Assembly: GCF_008808095.1 (NCBI RefSeq)
Contig: NZ_CP023396.1
Span: 2,418,001-2,482,000 of the forward strand
Reading direction: 5' to 3'
DNA: 64,000 bases
From: Pseudoalteromonas ruthenica
GTDB taxonomy: Bacteria > Pseudomonadota > Gammaproteobacteria > Enterobacterales > Alteromonadaceae
Every line of letters starts with the position of its first letter. Positions within the stretch are counted from its first letter, which is position 1. This document shows positions 48,661 to 58,160 of the stretch, piece by piece. Below the pieces are notes generated by a model. That model had not been told where the DNA came from. It ran no database searches and saw only the letters and a list, made by a program, of their open reading frames with translations. Position numbers and translations under genes: made by a program.

Positions 48661-49560
48661 TTACTCACTTTTAACGATAACAAAGCGGCCGGTAAACTCC
48701 CCGACCAAAATATCGCCATCATAAATGTGTACTGGCACCTGGTAACGTGCTTTCCCTTGGGTTGTTAAATCGCCAACATTCCCCTCACACTGGGTTAAAT
48801 CAACCTGGGCTCTAGGCTCTTTGTTGATAGGTTTAAGGTACTTTATCTGCGCATCAGCAAGCACAATGTCCCCCATAAGTTGGGACTCTTGAAGTGCCAA
48901 ATAAGTTGCTCCCCACCCTGCTAGCGTTGCCATAGAATAAACAGAGCCAGCAAACATGGTGTTGTGCACATTAACATTAGCATCCAGATCAGCACTGACA
49001 CTAAACTGCCAGTCAGTATACGTTTCTACTTTGATTCCCATCTTATCGCTGATAGGAATCGATTCGCGCCAAGTGTCTTGCAAGACCTGAGTCCAATCTG
49101 GATGACGAAACCAACCTGGCTCGCTAGGGCGTTGCTTTACCATTTTCCAATGCTGCACATCACCAAAGGCAAGATGCGCTTTTTCTTTAAGCTCGTAGCC
49201 ATGGCGTTGATAAAACTTCAAAGCTCGCTCGCGAGCAAACAAAACCAATTCACTCGCATCCTGATTCCAAGCTATTTTCTCCAGCTCATGTAATAGCCGG
49301 CTACCCAGATGTTGGCCTCGGTGTGCGTCATCCACAGCCATATAACGGACTTGGGCTTGTTGCGAGTTATTAAAGTGCAAACGTGCCACGGCGATCACCT
49401 CACCGTCCTTATTCTTAATAAACCGATGCTCTGACTCTTGTTCTAAATCATCCTGCTCGCTGCCTCTAGGCTGCTCCCAAGGTGCACGCAAAACTTGCCA
49501 ACGTAAATGATAATAGGCCTGCCAATCATCGCTACTTTGCGGAATAGTTACTTCGAACAT
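48661..49560 (-). CDS. yiiD: Two-domain GNAT acetyltransferase / hotdog thioesterase (YiiD-like)
   Basis: A 299-residue fusion. The N-terminal GNAT domain (about 1-145) has VRYMAVDDAHRGQHLGSRLL, the acetyl-CoA loop. The C-terminal hotdog domain (about 155-297) has NVNVHNTMFAGSVYSMATLAGWG, typical of the YiiD thioesterase-like half. The ATG at 49560 is chosen because CTGGAG sits 8 bases upstream; an in-frame ATG-like start 35 codons earlier adds an unrelated tail. In E. coli yiiD also neighbours dtd and yihY. The precise reaction is uncertain. Confidence 0.88.
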   Translation of the reverse strand: MFEVTIPQSSDDWQAYYHLRWQVLRAPWEQPRGSEQDDLEQESEHRFIKNKDGEVIAVARLHFNNSQQAQVRYMAVDDAHRGQHLGSRLLHELEKIAWNQDASELVLFARERALKFYQRHGYELKEKAHLAFGDVQHWKMVKQRPSEPGWFRHPDWTQVLQDTWRESIPISDKMGIKVETYTDWQFSVSADLDANVNVHNTMFAGSVYSMATLAGWGATYLALQESQLMGDIVLADAQIKYLKPINKEPRAQVDLTQCEGNVGDLTTQGKARYQVPVHIYDGDILVGEFTGRFVIVKSE

Positions 49561-49674
49561 GCCAACTCCAGATAAAAAGTGATGCCTCACCTTACAAGAT
49601 TTACCAACGGGATAAAATAAGACCAAAGCACTGCGGTTTCTCGCACCGTAAAATTTAGTGCACAATTAGGTAAA

Positions 49675-50391
49675 ATGTCACAAGGTGTCTACGCTGTTGT
49701 TATGGAAACAGCAATCGAACATAGCGGAGCCGTCTCCGAGCACTTTGTTGCTGATTGTGCAAATATCGGCCAACTTTTGTATTGGCACAAATTCGGCTGC
49801 ACAAGTATTCAGGTACGCCAACATAAACAGTTTCGCTGGTTGCTGATAAACCAAACACTGCAATCCATTATTGAGCGCAGTCGCCCTAATCACCTACTTT
49901 TTCCGCACCTACAAATTTTTGCTCAGTATTGGCACACCTTGCCCACCCCGGACAGAGTTCTGGAATTGGGGCTAGGTGGAGGGGCGATACGCAACTATTT
50001 ACACCACAGCTACCCTGATACCGAGCTTATTTCCGTGGAGCAAAACCCCGATATTATTCATTGCTATAAACGCTACTTCGGTGGTCGTCATGACACCACT
50101 TTACGCTGTGCCGATGCCGAGCAAGTACTGAGTGAGCCGGGGTGTTACGACTGGATAATCATTGATTTATTCAGTGAGCTCGATGCTCCAATGTTCCTCT
50201 ACAAACATCGGTTTTACGACAAAATACGCGCTGCGTTGAACCATGATGGGCACCTATTTATCAACTTCTTGGCCCACCATGAGTCACAGTTGCAGCAACT
50301 TAAACACTTGTTGATCACTTGTTTTGGCAAGCCACCCGATATGGTTAAAGTAAAAGGCTACTCCAATCATTTAGTGTTTTTGTCCCGTTAA
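49675..50391 (+). CDS. Spermidine-synthase-like methyltransferase-fold protein
   Basis: A 238-residue Rossmann protein resembling spermidine synthase and its relatives: [20 protein letters not shown] (motif I, about 99-118), [18 protein letters not shown], and [11 protein letters not shown]. True spermidine synthases have an N-terminal strand domain and conserved Asp residues that are not clear here, so polyamine synthesis is not assured. AGG precedes the ATG. It converges on dtd with a 4-base overlap. Confidence 0.78.
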   Translation: MSQGVYAVVMETAIEHSGAVSEHFVADCANIGQLLYWHKFGCTSIQVRQHKQFRWLLINQTLQSIIERSRPNHLLFPHLQIFAQYWHTLPTPDRVLELGLGGGAIRNYLHHSYPDTELISVEQNPDIIHCYKRYFGGRHDTTLRCADAEQVLSEPGCYDWIIIDLFSELDAPMFLYKHRFYDKIRAALNHDGHLFINFLAHHESQLQQLKHLLITCFGKPPDMVKVKGYSNHLVFLSR

Positions 50392-50825
50392 ACGGCTAAA
50401 TTGAACGTCACCGGGCCATCATTGACTAATGATACTTGCATATCTGCAGCAAATTGTCCGGTCGCCACAGTGATGCCTGCTGCTTTAGCTTTATCAACAA
50501 ACAGCTCATATAGCTGTCTAGCTTGTTGTGGCGTTGCCGCACTGGAAAAGCTAGGACGCATCCCTTTGCGAGTATCGGCGGCAAGCGTGAACTGCGACAC
50601 CACCAAAAGCTCACCACTGGTGTCTTTTAGGCTTAAATTCATCTTACCTTGCTCATCGGTAAAAATACGATAGTGACTCACTTTATGGAGTAGTTTATCG
50701 ACCTGTTGTTCACTATCGGCCTTTTCTACTCCCAATAACAGCACAATCCCTTGGTCTATTTTCCCTACTACATGCCCTTCAACTGTGACTTCGGCGCGAC
50801 TAACGCGCTGTATTAATCCTTGCAC
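50388..50825 (-). CDS. dtd: D-aminoacyl-tRNA deacylase
   Basis: A 145-residue enzyme that frees tRNA from mis-attached D-amino acids. [18 protein letters not shown] (about 78-95) and the C-terminal NDGPVTF hold the cross-subunit Gly-cisPro-type signature. The GTG at 50825 gives exactly the E. coli length and N-terminus ([16 protein letters not shown]), with AGAGG 6 bases upstream; the frame extends 19 codons further but those overlap the peptidase gene and are not expected. It begins 13 bases before the peptidase stop. Confidence 0.93.
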   Translation of the reverse strand: MQGLIQRVSRAEVTVEGHVVGKIDQGIVLLLGVEKADSEQQVDKLLHKVSHYRIFTDEQGKMNLSLKDTSGELLVVSQFTLAADTRKGMRPSFSSAATPQQARQLYELFVDKAKAAGITVATGQFAADMQVSLVNDGPVTFNLAV

Positions 50826-51766
50826 TGCTGCCTCTTTAACTTCAAATACATATGATCGGTTGCCCGACATTGGGCTTGGCAATATACCTCATCAGCCAAG
50901 CTGTGACCAAGGCCTTCAAAAATATCTAAATGTGCTTGTGCGGCCGTGGCAAATGCCTGGGCTCGTGCGTATGAACACACCAAGTCGTGGCGCCCGTGAA
51001 CCATCCATACCGGCAGGCCTGCGAACTCCTTGGCATGGTCCATGAGCATATTGTCACGTAGAAAAAACTGGTGCTTGAAGTAGTGCAGCTGTAGCTGTGC
51101 TCGGTTGATAAGAGCAGCGGGTTCTAGCAGTTTAATACTTGGTGCCGTGCCGCAACACAAGGTTTCCTCCCAGGCCACCCATGCTTTAGCGGCTTTGAGC
51201 TGCGTGGGCTCGCTGTCACTAAAAAGTTGCTGATGGAAACCTTCGATCAATGCTGACGTTGGCTGGTTTTGTGGGTTAAATTGGCGATAATATTCAGGGT
51301 AAAATTGTGCTCCGGCGCCACTTTTCCCCAGACACCAGTCGTAATCCTGTTGGCTTGCAAAAAAGCTGGCCCAAAGCATCAAGGCGCTTACGTGCTCACG
51401 GTGTCGCAAAGCATACACCATCGCTAGAGTAGCCCCGAAAGACTCACCACACACAACCCAGCGGCCAATTCCCAAATGACGGCGAATGCATTCGAGATCG
51501 CCAATCAAATGTTCGAGGGTATTATGCTCGCAACTATGAGGGGTGGAATTACCACACCCTCTTTGACTGAAAAGTAAAATTCGGTAGTGCTCGGGATTAA
51601 AGTGTGCGCATTCAAAGCGACTGAGCCCTCCACCAGGCCCCCCGTGACAGATAATCACCGGCAAGCCATCCCCGCTGCCATGTTCCTCAATTTCTAGTTG
51701 GTGCCCTTGTCCGACCAAGACATGGTGGGTTTTCCGTGGCGCACTAACGGGGTAGCTCAATGCCAT
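50813..51766 (-). CDS. Prolyl iminopeptidase-type alpha/beta hydrolase
   Basis: A 317-residue S33 peptidase. The oxyanion loop HGGPGGG (about 41-47), nucleophile GESFGA (Ser near 109), the acid in HGRHDLV (about 270) and the His in GLGHS (about 297) are all present. The family removes N-terminal proline. GESFG is used instead of the more common GGSWG. Spacing is 2 bases from yihY, and dtd starts inside its 3' end, so yihY-peptidase-dtd form one unit. Confidence 0.85.
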   Translation of the reverse strand: MALSYPVSAPRKTHHVLVGQGHQLEIEEHGSGDGLPVIICHGGPGGGLSRFECAHFNPEHYRILLFSQRGCGNSTPHSCEHNTLEHLIGDLECIRRHLGIGRWVVCGESFGATLAMVYALRHREHVSALMLWASFFASQQDYDWCLGKSGAGAQFYPEYYRQFNPQNQPTSALIEGFHQQLFSDSEPTQLKAAKAWVAWEETLCCGTAPSIKLLEPAALINRAQLQLHYFKHQFFLRDNMLMDHAKEFAGLPVWMVHGRHDLVCSYARAQAFATAAQAHLDIFEGLGHSLADEVYCQAQCRATDHMYLKLKRQQCKD

Positions 51767-51768
51767 TG

Positions 51769-52662
51769 TTACTCCTTAAGTGCGCGTTTCTCCTCGGCGA
51801 CAATATCATCGATAGGAGGCTTGCTCACACTGATACACACAGTGAACTCTGCACCGAGTAGTACCACAGCCCACGACAGATACACCCACACAAATAAGAT
51901 AGGTACTGTCGCTAGCGCCCCATAAATCACTTCATATGAGGGGAAATGACTGATGTACATAGCAAACCCCTTTTTTGTCAGCTCAAATAACAGTGCTGCA
52001 AAAATAGCCCCGGGAACCGCTGCTCTAAATGGAACTCGTGTATTTGGTACTAGAGTATAGAGCATCACAAAGCCAACAGTAGAAATAACGTAAGGAAGCG
52101 ACTTTAAAACAAAACCACTAAAACCAGGAATGCCACCATCAGCAAAGGACACCAAAGACACAATGTAAGACGTGGCACCAATACTTAACCCAAGCAATAC
52201 TGGCCCTAAACTCAGCACCATCCAATAAATAGCGAAAGAAATAACCGCAGGGCGTTTCTTTTTGATACGCCAAATCCGATTTAAGGTGAGATCGATATTA
52301 CGTATTAAAAATAACGCCACAACAGCCAAGAAAGAGACCCCCACAGCGGTCATTTTATTCGCATTCCCTGTAAATGCGCCGATATGCTCTTTAATTACAT
52401 CCGTTGAGGTGGGCACCATGTTATTAAAAATAAAGCTTTCGATAGCAATACGGGTATCTTCAAAGCCAGGAAAAGCCGAGAAAATGGCCACACCTACAGC
52501 AATTAAAGGCACTAAGGAAAGCAGGGTTACATAGGCTAGATAGCCTGCGTTAACAGTGATTTGATCTTCCATACACCGAGTAAAAAAATACCGCCACCAG
52601 CGCGGCTGTGCTTTTACCCAGATGGAGAGTTGCGCTTTGATTTTCTCACCGTTGAACTGCAT
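51769..52662 (-). CDS. yihY: YihY/BrkB-family inner membrane protein
   Basis: A 297-residue membrane protein with about six hydrophobic segments. ITVNAGYLAYVTLLSLVPLIAV near the start, RNIDLTLNRIW near 120, and FVWVYLSWAVVLLGAEFT near the end are typical of YihY (once thought to be RNase BN). Function is not established. It heads the yihY-peptidase-dtd unit, parallel to yihY-dtd-yiiD in E. coli. Confidence 0.93.
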   Translation of the reverse strand: MQFNGEKIKAQLSIWVKAQPRWWRYFFTRCMEDQITVNAGYLAYVTLLSLVPLIAVGVAIFSAFPGFEDTRIAIESFIFNNMVPTSTDVIKEHIGAFTGNANKMTAVGVSFLAVVALFLIRNIDLTLNRIWRIKKKRPAVISFAIYWMVLSLGPVLLGLSIGATSYIVSLVSFADGGIPGFSGFVLKSLPYVISTVGFVMLYTLVPNTRVPFRAAVPGAIFAALLFELTKKGFAMYISHFPSYEVIYGALATVPILFVWVYLSWAVVLLGAEFTVCISVSKPPIDDIVAEEKRALKE

Positions 52663-52750
52663 GAGTTACCTAAAATATGAAAAACCTTTTGCTTATCATA
52701 GCAATCGACCACATAATTTACAGTATCAAGTATCCATACAAGGGTTGAAA

Positions 52751-53392
52751 ATGATTAAAAAAATCGCGCTAGCTACTGCATTTATGACGCTCACAGCGTG
52801 TCAGTCCGCTTACTATTCGGCAATGGAATCTGTCGGCGTACATAAACGAGATATCCTTGTTGATCGTGTTGAGGAAACTAAAGAGTCACAGCAGGATTCT
52901 CAACAGGAATTTCAGTCAGCATTGGAGCGTTTAAGTACGTTAATTAATTTCGATGGCGGTGATTTACAAGACGCGTACGAGCAGCTCAATGATGACTATG
53001 AGTCAAGTCTCGCGGCGGCTGATGAGGTCTCAACTAACATTGATAAAGTAGAAGATGTAGCAGAAGCTTTATTTGACGAATGGGCCGATGAACTAGAAGA
53101 GTACCAAAGCGCCGCTCTAAAACGCGAAAGCAGTAAAAAGTTGCGTGCCACTGAACGCCAATTTGAGCAGCTCCTGCGCTCTATGCGCGCCAGCGAGGCG
53201 AAGATGCAACCCGTGTTAGAGTCTTTACAAGACAACGTGCTCTACCTTAAGCACAACCTCAACGCGCAAGCAATCGCCGCAATAAAAGGTGAATTCACGA
53301 ATCTTAAGCGCGACATTCAAGTACTTATTGATGATATGAATCGTTCAATCGAAGACTCTAACCGCTTTATTGAGCAAATGAATCAAAGCTAA
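52751..53392 (+). CDS. DUF2959 family lipoprotein
   Basis: A 213-residue predicted lipoprotein. The signal peptide ends in a lipobox LTAC (Cys at residue 16). The rest is helical and rich in Glu, Ser and Gln with coiled-coil patterns (about 45-210), typical of DUF2959. The ATG at 52751 has AGGG 7 bases upstream and gives the lipobox; an in-frame start 43 codons earlier would bury it. Function is unknown. It is divergent from yihY. Confidence 0.85.
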   Translation: MIKKIALATAFMTLTACQSAYYSAMESVGVHKRDILVDRVEETKESQQDSQQEFQSALERLSTLINFDGGDLQDAYEQLNDDYESSLAAADEVSTNIDKVEDVAEALFDEWADELEEYQSAALKRESSKKLRATERQFEQLLRSMRASEAKMQPVLESLQDNVLYLKHNLNAQAIAAIKGEFTNLKRDIQVLIDDMNRSIEDSNRFIEQMNQS

Positions 53393-53645
53393 CTCTCTTT
53401 GATAACCCACTGCCCGCATGATGGCGGGCATGTTCTACTTGTTGTACTACAGTAAACTGCCCCACCCCACTATCTAACTTTTCAATAGTCATGGTGAATG
53501 GCCATGCCCCTTGGCCATCGACATGTGTTAACCGCATATCCAGCACTAAATGTTCTTGCCTATCTAGGAAAAGAGTGAAATGAGCAAGACTTTATTCCAA
53601 CGATTTCACACAGGTAACAACACCCAGAGCATTTGCTTTAGGCAT
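53367..53645 (-). pseudogene. Interrupted short reading frame between typA and DUF2959
   Basis: From ATG at 53645 the minus strand codes 17 residues (MPKANALGVVTCVKSLE), hits TAA, then stays open in the same frame for about 75 codons, including LFLDRQEHLVLDMRLTHVDG and FTMTIEKLDSGVGQF, to a stop inside the DUF2959 3' end. The second part has coding-like composition. It has no ribosome site and sits just past the typA terminator. I do not recognise a family; chance is possible. Confidence 0.25.
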
Positions 53646-53647
53646 AA

Positions 53648-53675
53648 AAAAACCCGCAACACAGTGCGGGTTTTT
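53648..53675 (-). terminator. Terminator of typA
   Basis: AAAAACCCGCA/TGCGGGTTTTT perfect 11-bp stem with a 6-base loop, 16 bases past the typA stop. Confidence 0.9.
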
Positions 53676-53690
53676 CAAATTAAGGGCTAA

Positions 53691-55517
53691 TTAGCTCTTC
53701 TTTGACTCACGAGATGCGCGCTTACGCTCGCTCTCAGTCAATAATTTCTTACGGATACGGATGCTTTCCGGAGTCACTTCTACCAGCTCATCATCATCAA
53801 TGAACTCAAGCGCTTGCTCAAGGGTCATCTTGATAGGTGGCACAAGTGTTTGCGCTTCATCAGTACCTGAAGCACGCACGTTGGTTAACTGTTTACCTTT
53901 TAGGGCATTAACCGTAAGGTCATTGTCACGGCTGTGAATACCGATAACCATACCTTCGTATACTTCAACACCATGGCCGATAAATAGCTTACCACGCTCT
54001 TGCAGGTTAAATAGCGCGTTAGTCAGCGCCTTACCTTGGGCATTCGCTATCAATACACCGTTCATACGCTGGCCGATCTTACCGCCTTTGTGTGGGCCGT
54101 AATGATCAAACGTGTGGTACATCAAACCAGAACCTGAGGTTAACGTCATGAAATCAGTCTGGAAACCAATCAAGCCACGGCTTGGGATCATAAAGTCCAT
54201 ACGAATACGGCCTTTACCATCTGGAGACATATCAGTCATTTCTGCTTTACGTAAACCCAGCTGCTCCATGATAGAGCCTTGGTGCTCGTCTTCACAGTCG
54301 ATAGTCACTGTTTCGTAAGGTTCTTGGATTTCACCATCAACTTCACGCAAAATAACTTCTGGACGAGACACGGCAAGTTCATAGCCTTCACGACGCATGT
54401 TTTCGATAAGTACGCCCAAGTGTAGTTCACCACGGCCTGATACACGGAAGCTATCAGGGTTATCGGTCTCTTCTACGCGTAATGCCACATTATGAACTAG
54501 CTCGGCTTGCAAACGTTCAAGGATATTACGTGAGGTGACGTATTTACCTTCTTGGCCAGCAAAAGGTGAGGTATTTACAGAGAACGTCATGGTAACAGTA
54601 GGCTCATCAACACTCAGTGCTGGTAACGCTTCAACCGTGTTGACATCACAGATGGTATCCGAGATTTTCAACTCGCCAAGACCACTCACCGCGATGATGT
54701 CGCCGGCAGTTGCCTCTGTCGCATCATGACGGTCAAGACCTAAGTAAGTAAGCACTTGGCCCACTTTGCCGTTACGTTTACTGCCATCAGCACCGACAAT
54801 AGTAACCTGCTGATTTACTTTCACAGTACCACGCTTAATACGGCCTACGCCGATAACGCCAACGTACGAGTTGTAATCAAGCTGTGAGATTTGCATCTGT
54901 AGCGGCCCTTCTGGATCCGCATCTGGTGCTTCAACTTCTTTCACGATGGCTTCAAACATTGGCTCCATGTTGTCAGAAGGCTCATCTAAATCGAGCGTTG
55001 CCCAACCATTAATCGCTGATGCATAAATAACTTTAAAGTCTAACTGTTCGTCGGTTGCACCTAAGTTATCGAACAAGTCAAATACTTGATCCATAACCCA
55101 ATCAGGGCGTGCACCCGGCTTATCAACCTTGTTAATAACAACGATTGGCTTCAGCCCTTGCGCGAACGCTTTTTGCGTTACAAAGCGCGTCTGCGGCATT
55201 GGCCCTTCTTGTGCGTCAACAAGTAATAGTACGGAGTCAGCCATCGAAAGTACGCGCTCTACCTCGCCACCAAAGTCGGCGTGCCCAGGGGTATCGACGA
55301 TATTGATATGGTAGTCTTTCCAGTTGATTGCCGTGTTTTTAGCTAGGATGGTAATACCACGTTCTTTTTCAAGATCGTTCGAGTCCATCACTCGCTCTTC
55401 GTTGCCACCACGGGTTTGTAGTGTGCCCGATTGCTCAAGCAATTTATCAACCAAAGTCGTTTTACCATGGTCAACGTGTGCGATAATCGCGATATTTCTT
55501 AACTTTTCGATGCTCAT
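53691..55517 (-). CDS. typA: Ribosome-associated GTPase TypA/BipA
   Basis: A 608-residue translational GTPase of the EF-G family. G1 is [11 protein letters not shown] (about 14-24), G2 [12 protein letters not shown]3 [11 protein letters not shown] (about 76-86), G4 [12 protein letters not shown] (about 130-141). The BipA-specific C-terminal domain (about 480-600) includes [15 protein letters not shown]. It helps ribosome assembly at low temperature and stress responses. It is divergent from glnA, as in E. coli. Confidence 0.97.
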   Translation of the reverse strand: MSIEKLRNIAIIAHVDHGKTTLVDKLLEQSGTLQTRGGNEERVMDSNDLEKERGITILAKNTAINWKDYHINIVDTPGHADFGGEVERVLSMADSVLLLVDAQEGPMPQTRFVTQKAFAQGLKPIVVINKVDKPGARPDWVMDQVFDLFDNLGATDEQLDFKVIYASAINGWATLDLDEPSDNMEPMFEAIVKEVEAPDADPEGPLQMQISQLDYNSYVGVIGVGRIKRGTVKVNQQVTIVGADGSKRNGKVGQVLTYLGLDRHDATEATAGDIIAVSGLGELKISDTICDVNTVEALPALSVDEPTVTMTFSVNTSPFAGQEGKYVTSRNILERLQAELVHNVALRVEETDNPDSFRVSGRGELHLGVLIENMRREGYELAVSRPEVILREVDGEIQEPYETVTIDCEDEHQGSIMEQLGLRKAEMTDMSPDGKGRIRMDFMIPSRGLIGFQTDFMTLTSGSGLMYHTFDHYGPHKGGKIGQRMNGVLIANAQGKALTNALFNLQERGKLFIGHGVEVYEGMVIGIHSRDNDLTVNALKGKQLTNVRASGTDEAQTLVPPIKMTLEQALEFIDDDELVEVTPESIRIRKKLLTESERKRASRESKKS

Positions 55518-55787
55518 ATATTTACTTAGAGGCTAACCCCATATTTCCTAAATGATCCACACCCAGCGGCGCGGGCCACCTGTGTCGAGTTTAAAAGGTC
55601 GCGTATTATCCCTTATAACGCCACTAGATGAAAGTTTATCCAGCTAATTAATTTACTTCCGTGCCTAACATAGCCTAGTCGCTTGACATAAAAATGACAC
55701 CGAGACTGTGCTATCAGTGTTTTTTGGTGCGCTCACATCCTTATTTGAGTCATCCCTTGATACATGACAATGCAGCCTGAAAAATTT

Positions 55788-55802
55788 GCACTACAATGTA
55801 GC
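55788..55802 (+). promoter_or_regulatory. Second, weaker NtrC-like site before glnA
   Basis: GCACTACAATGTAGC resembles GCACC-N5-GGTGC with imperfect arms. It lies 21 bases (centre to centre) from the strong site, close to two helical turns, as in E. coli glnA where two sites form the enhancer. Confidence 0.55.
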
Positions 55803-55808
55803 AAGTTC

Positions 55809-55823
55809 GCACCCTATTGGTGC
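55809..55823 (+). promoter_or_regulatory. NtrC binding site, glnA enhancer
   Basis: GCACC-CTATT-GGTGC is a perfect match to the NtrC dyad. It is about 90 bases upstream of the predicted sigma-54 start. Confidence 0.85.
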
Positions 55824-55885
55824 AAAAAATAAGTTTGAGATTACCAAATAGAAAGTAACCCCCTACTAAACAGACACTTATACTT

Positions 55886-55902
55886 TTGGCATGGTTTAAG
55901 CT
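55886..55902 (+). promoter_or_regulatory. Sigma-54 promoter of glnA
   Basis: TTGGCATGGTTTAAGCT has GG and GC elements at the correct -24/-12 spacing (TGGCAT-N5-AAGC). The rest of the 55518-55960 gap holds the NtrC sites; no further gene is visible in it. Confidence 0.78.
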
Positions 55903-55959
55903 TACCCATGCACAAATGCAGTAAATTGCAGCAAATAATAATCCATAGTTGGAGGACAC

Positions 55960-57366
55960 ATGTCACAATCGGTATTAGATTTTATTAAAGAGCACGACGT
56001 AAAATTCGTTGACCTTCGTTTCACCGACACCAAAGGTAAAGAGCAGCATGTCTCTATTCCTCATCACCAGGCTGATGAAGATTTCTTTGAAGACGGTAAA
56101 ATGTTTGACGGCTCTTCAATTGCAGGCTGGAAAGGCATTAACGAGTCAGACATGGTGCTGATGCCTGATGCTGAAAGCGCTAAGCTTGATCCATTCGCCG
56201 AAGAAACCACACTTATCGTACGTTGTGACGTTGTTGAACCTTCAACTCTTCAAGGCTATGAGCGCGATCCTCGCTCTGTGGCCAAGCGTGCTGAAGAATA
56301 TATGCGCTCAACAGGTATTGCCGATACGATTCTGTTTGGCCCTGAACCAGAATTTTTCCTTTTTGACGATGTTAAGTACAAAACAGATATGTCTGGGTCA
56401 ATGTATAAAATCGACGCTGAAGAAGCATGCTGGAACTCAGATAAAGATTACGAAGGCGGTAACACTGGTCACCGTCCTGGCGTCAAAGGTGGTTACTTCC
56501 CAGTTGCTCCAGTGGACTCATCACAAGATTGGCGTAGTGCTACTTGCATGGTGCTTGAAGAACTCGGCCAAGTCGTTGAAGCTCATCACCACGAAGTAGC
56601 AACAGCTGGCCAAAACGAAATCGCCACCCGCTTTAACACCATGGTTTTGAAAGCGGACGAAATTCAAGAGATGAAGTATGTTATTCACAACATGGCGCAC
56701 CTGTATGGTAAAACCGCTACTTTCATGCCTAAGCCTGTGGTTGGCGACAACGGTTCAGGCATGCATTGTCACCAATCTCTAGGTAAAGATGGTAAGAACA
56801 TCTTTGCAGGCGACAAGTATGGTGGTCTATCAGAAGAAGCGCTTTACTACATCGGTGGTATCATCAAGCACGCCAAAGCTATTAACGCCTTTGCTAACGC
56901 TTCGACAAACTCATACAAGCGCCTTGTTCCGGGTTTCGAAGCACCTGTTATGCTTGCTTATTCAGCACGTAACCGCTCAGCGTCTATTCGTATCCCTGTA
57001 GTTCCATCAGAGAAAGCTCGCCGTATTGAGGTACGCTTCCCAGACCCTACAGCGAACCCATACCTTGCCTTCTCAGCGATGCTAATGGCGGGTCTTGACG
57101 GCATTAAGAATAAGATCCACCCTGGCGACGCCATGGATAAAGATCTATATGACTTACCTGCAGAAGAGGCAGCAGAGATTCCAACAGTGGCAGCGTCATT
57201 GCAAGAAGCCCTTGATTCACTTGATGCGGATCGTGAATTCTTGACGCAAGGCGGCGTATTCACTGACGACCTTATTGATGCATACATCGGCTTGAAATCA
57301 GCTGAAGTAGAAAAGCTCAACATGACTACACACCCTGTAGAATTTGAAATGTACTACAGCGTGTAA
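55960..57366 (+). CDS. glnA: Glutamine synthetase, type I
   Basis: A 468-residue dodecameric enzyme making glutamine from glutamate and ammonia. [29 protein letters not shown] and the nucleotide-site [11 protein letters not shown] are family hallmarks. The adenylylation Tyr is in [11 protein letters not shown] (about 397), so it is the regulated GSI-beta form. GGAGG precedes the ATG. It leads the nitrogen-control block and ends in a strong terminator, so ntrBC have their own start. Confidence 0.98.
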   Translation: MSQSVLDFIKEHDVKFVDLRFTDTKGKEQHVSIPHHQADEDFFEDGKMFDGSSIAGWKGINESDMVLMPDAESAKLDPFAEETTLIVRCDVVEPSTLQGYERDPRSVAKRAEEYMRSTGIADTILFGPEPEFFLFDDVKYKTDMSGSMYKIDAEEACWNSDKDYEGGNTGHRPGVKGGYFPVAPVDSSQDWRSATCMVLEELGQVVEAHHHEVATAGQNEIATRFNTMVLKADEIQEMKYVIHNMAHLYGKTATFMPKPVVGDNGSGMHCHQSLGKDGKNIFAGDKYGGLSEEALYYIGGIIKHAKAINAFANASTNSYKRLVPGFEAPVMLAYSARNRSASIRIPVVPSEKARRIEVRFPDPTANPYLAFSAMLMAGLDGIKNKIHPGDAMDKDLYDLPAEEAAEIPTVAASLQEALDSLDADREFLTQGGVFTDDLIDAYIGLKSAEVEKLNMTTHPVEFEMYYSV

Positions 57367-57405
57367 ACCGCATAACTACCACTTAGTTATATCATGTGTG
57401 TTCTC

Positions 57406-57430
57406 AAAGCCTGCTTAGCAGGCTTTTTTT
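57406..57430 (+). terminator. Terminator of glnA
   Basis: AAAGCCTGC/GCAGGCTTT stem, TTA loop, T7 run. Confidence 0.92.
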
Positions 57431-57531
57431 ATGGTAAAAAAGTTGTAAATAGACTAAAGTTAGGGTTTAACCAAGTAATTGGTTAATTTTCGGCTAACTA
57501 TAAGAATAATAAACGTAAAATAGGAAGTAGC

Positions 57532-58065
57532 GTGACAACGAAGTGGTCTATCTTATGCGTTTTCATGGTTCTGGGTTTGAGTGCCTTTAACGCCAACGCA
57601 ACCAATAAAAGCATCTATGTATGGAAGGATGAGAACGGTGTATTAGTTTTTTCTGACTCTCCAAGAAAAGGAGCTGAGAAGGTAAAGTTAAACTCCCCAG
57701 CGATGAGTATGCCCTCAACTGACACGCAAATTCTTGAGCAAGATAATAGCGCTGACCAAGGAGTTAATTTCTCCGTCGCTATTACCACTCCAAATCAAGA
57801 AGAAACAATTCGTGATAACACAGGCTCTGTACATGTTACCGGCCAAGTATCACCGCGCTTTATGCAAGGCCACCGCGTGCAACTTATGCTCGACGGAAAG
57901 CCTTACGATAAACCACAATCATCAACGGTGTTTGTTATGCGTAATGTTGATAGAGGGGCGCATCAAGTACGGTTGCGCCTAGTGGATGGCAATGGTAAAC
58001 AGCTGGCCACTTCTGAACCTGTGACATTTTATTTGCATCGCCGTTCAGTGATCACAGGCCCTTAA
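57532..58065 (+). CDS. DUF4124 domain protein, secreted
   Basis: A 177-residue exported protein. Signal peptide about 1-23 (cleavage near ANATN), a DUF4124 module with IYVWKDENGVLVFSDSP (about 28-44), a linker, then a beta-sandwich-like C-terminal region. The start is GTG with TAGGAAG 5 bases upstream. Genes of this type sit between glnA and ntrB in related bacteria, but the role is unknown. A CCGGGTTGC/GCAACCCGG hairpin (58079-58107) without a T run follows it. Confidence 0.85.
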   Translation: MTTKWSILCVFMVLGLSAFNANATNKSIYVWKDENGVLVFSDSPRKGAEKVKLNSPAMSMPSTDTQILEQDNSADQGVNFSVAITTPNQEETIRDNTGSVHVTGQVSPRFMQGHRVQLMLDGKPYDKPQSSTVFVMRNVDRGAHQVRLRLVDGNGKQLATSEPVTFYLHRRSVITGP

Positions 58066-58129
58066 GCTGCATATCACTCCGGGTTGCGCACCGATTGGGC
58101 AACCCGGCTAAATACTGCTAAGATAACTC

Positions 58130-58144
58130 GCACCAAGTTGGTGC
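58130..58144 (+). promoter_or_regulatory. NtrC binding site upstream of ntrB
   Basis: GCACC-AAGTT-GGTGC is a perfect NtrC dyad only 16 bases before the ntrB ATG. In E. coli a similar site at glnLp mediates repression of ntrBC by NtrC; the same autoregulation is likely here. Confidence 0.82.
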
Positions 58145-58160
58145 AATACCGAAATTAATA

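Noticed and set aside
49561..49665. Longer N-terminus for the YiiD-like protein
   Set aside because: The extra 35 residues do not resemble the family, and a good ribosome site precedes the inner ATG at 49560.
50826..50882. Longer N-terminus for dtd
   Set aside because: Overlaps the peptidase end; the GTG at 50825 gives the family N-terminus and has AGAGG upstream.
52622..52750. Longer N-terminus for the DUF2959 lipoprotein
   Set aside because: It would bury the lipobox and overlaps the yihY start; the inner ATG has AGGG in place.
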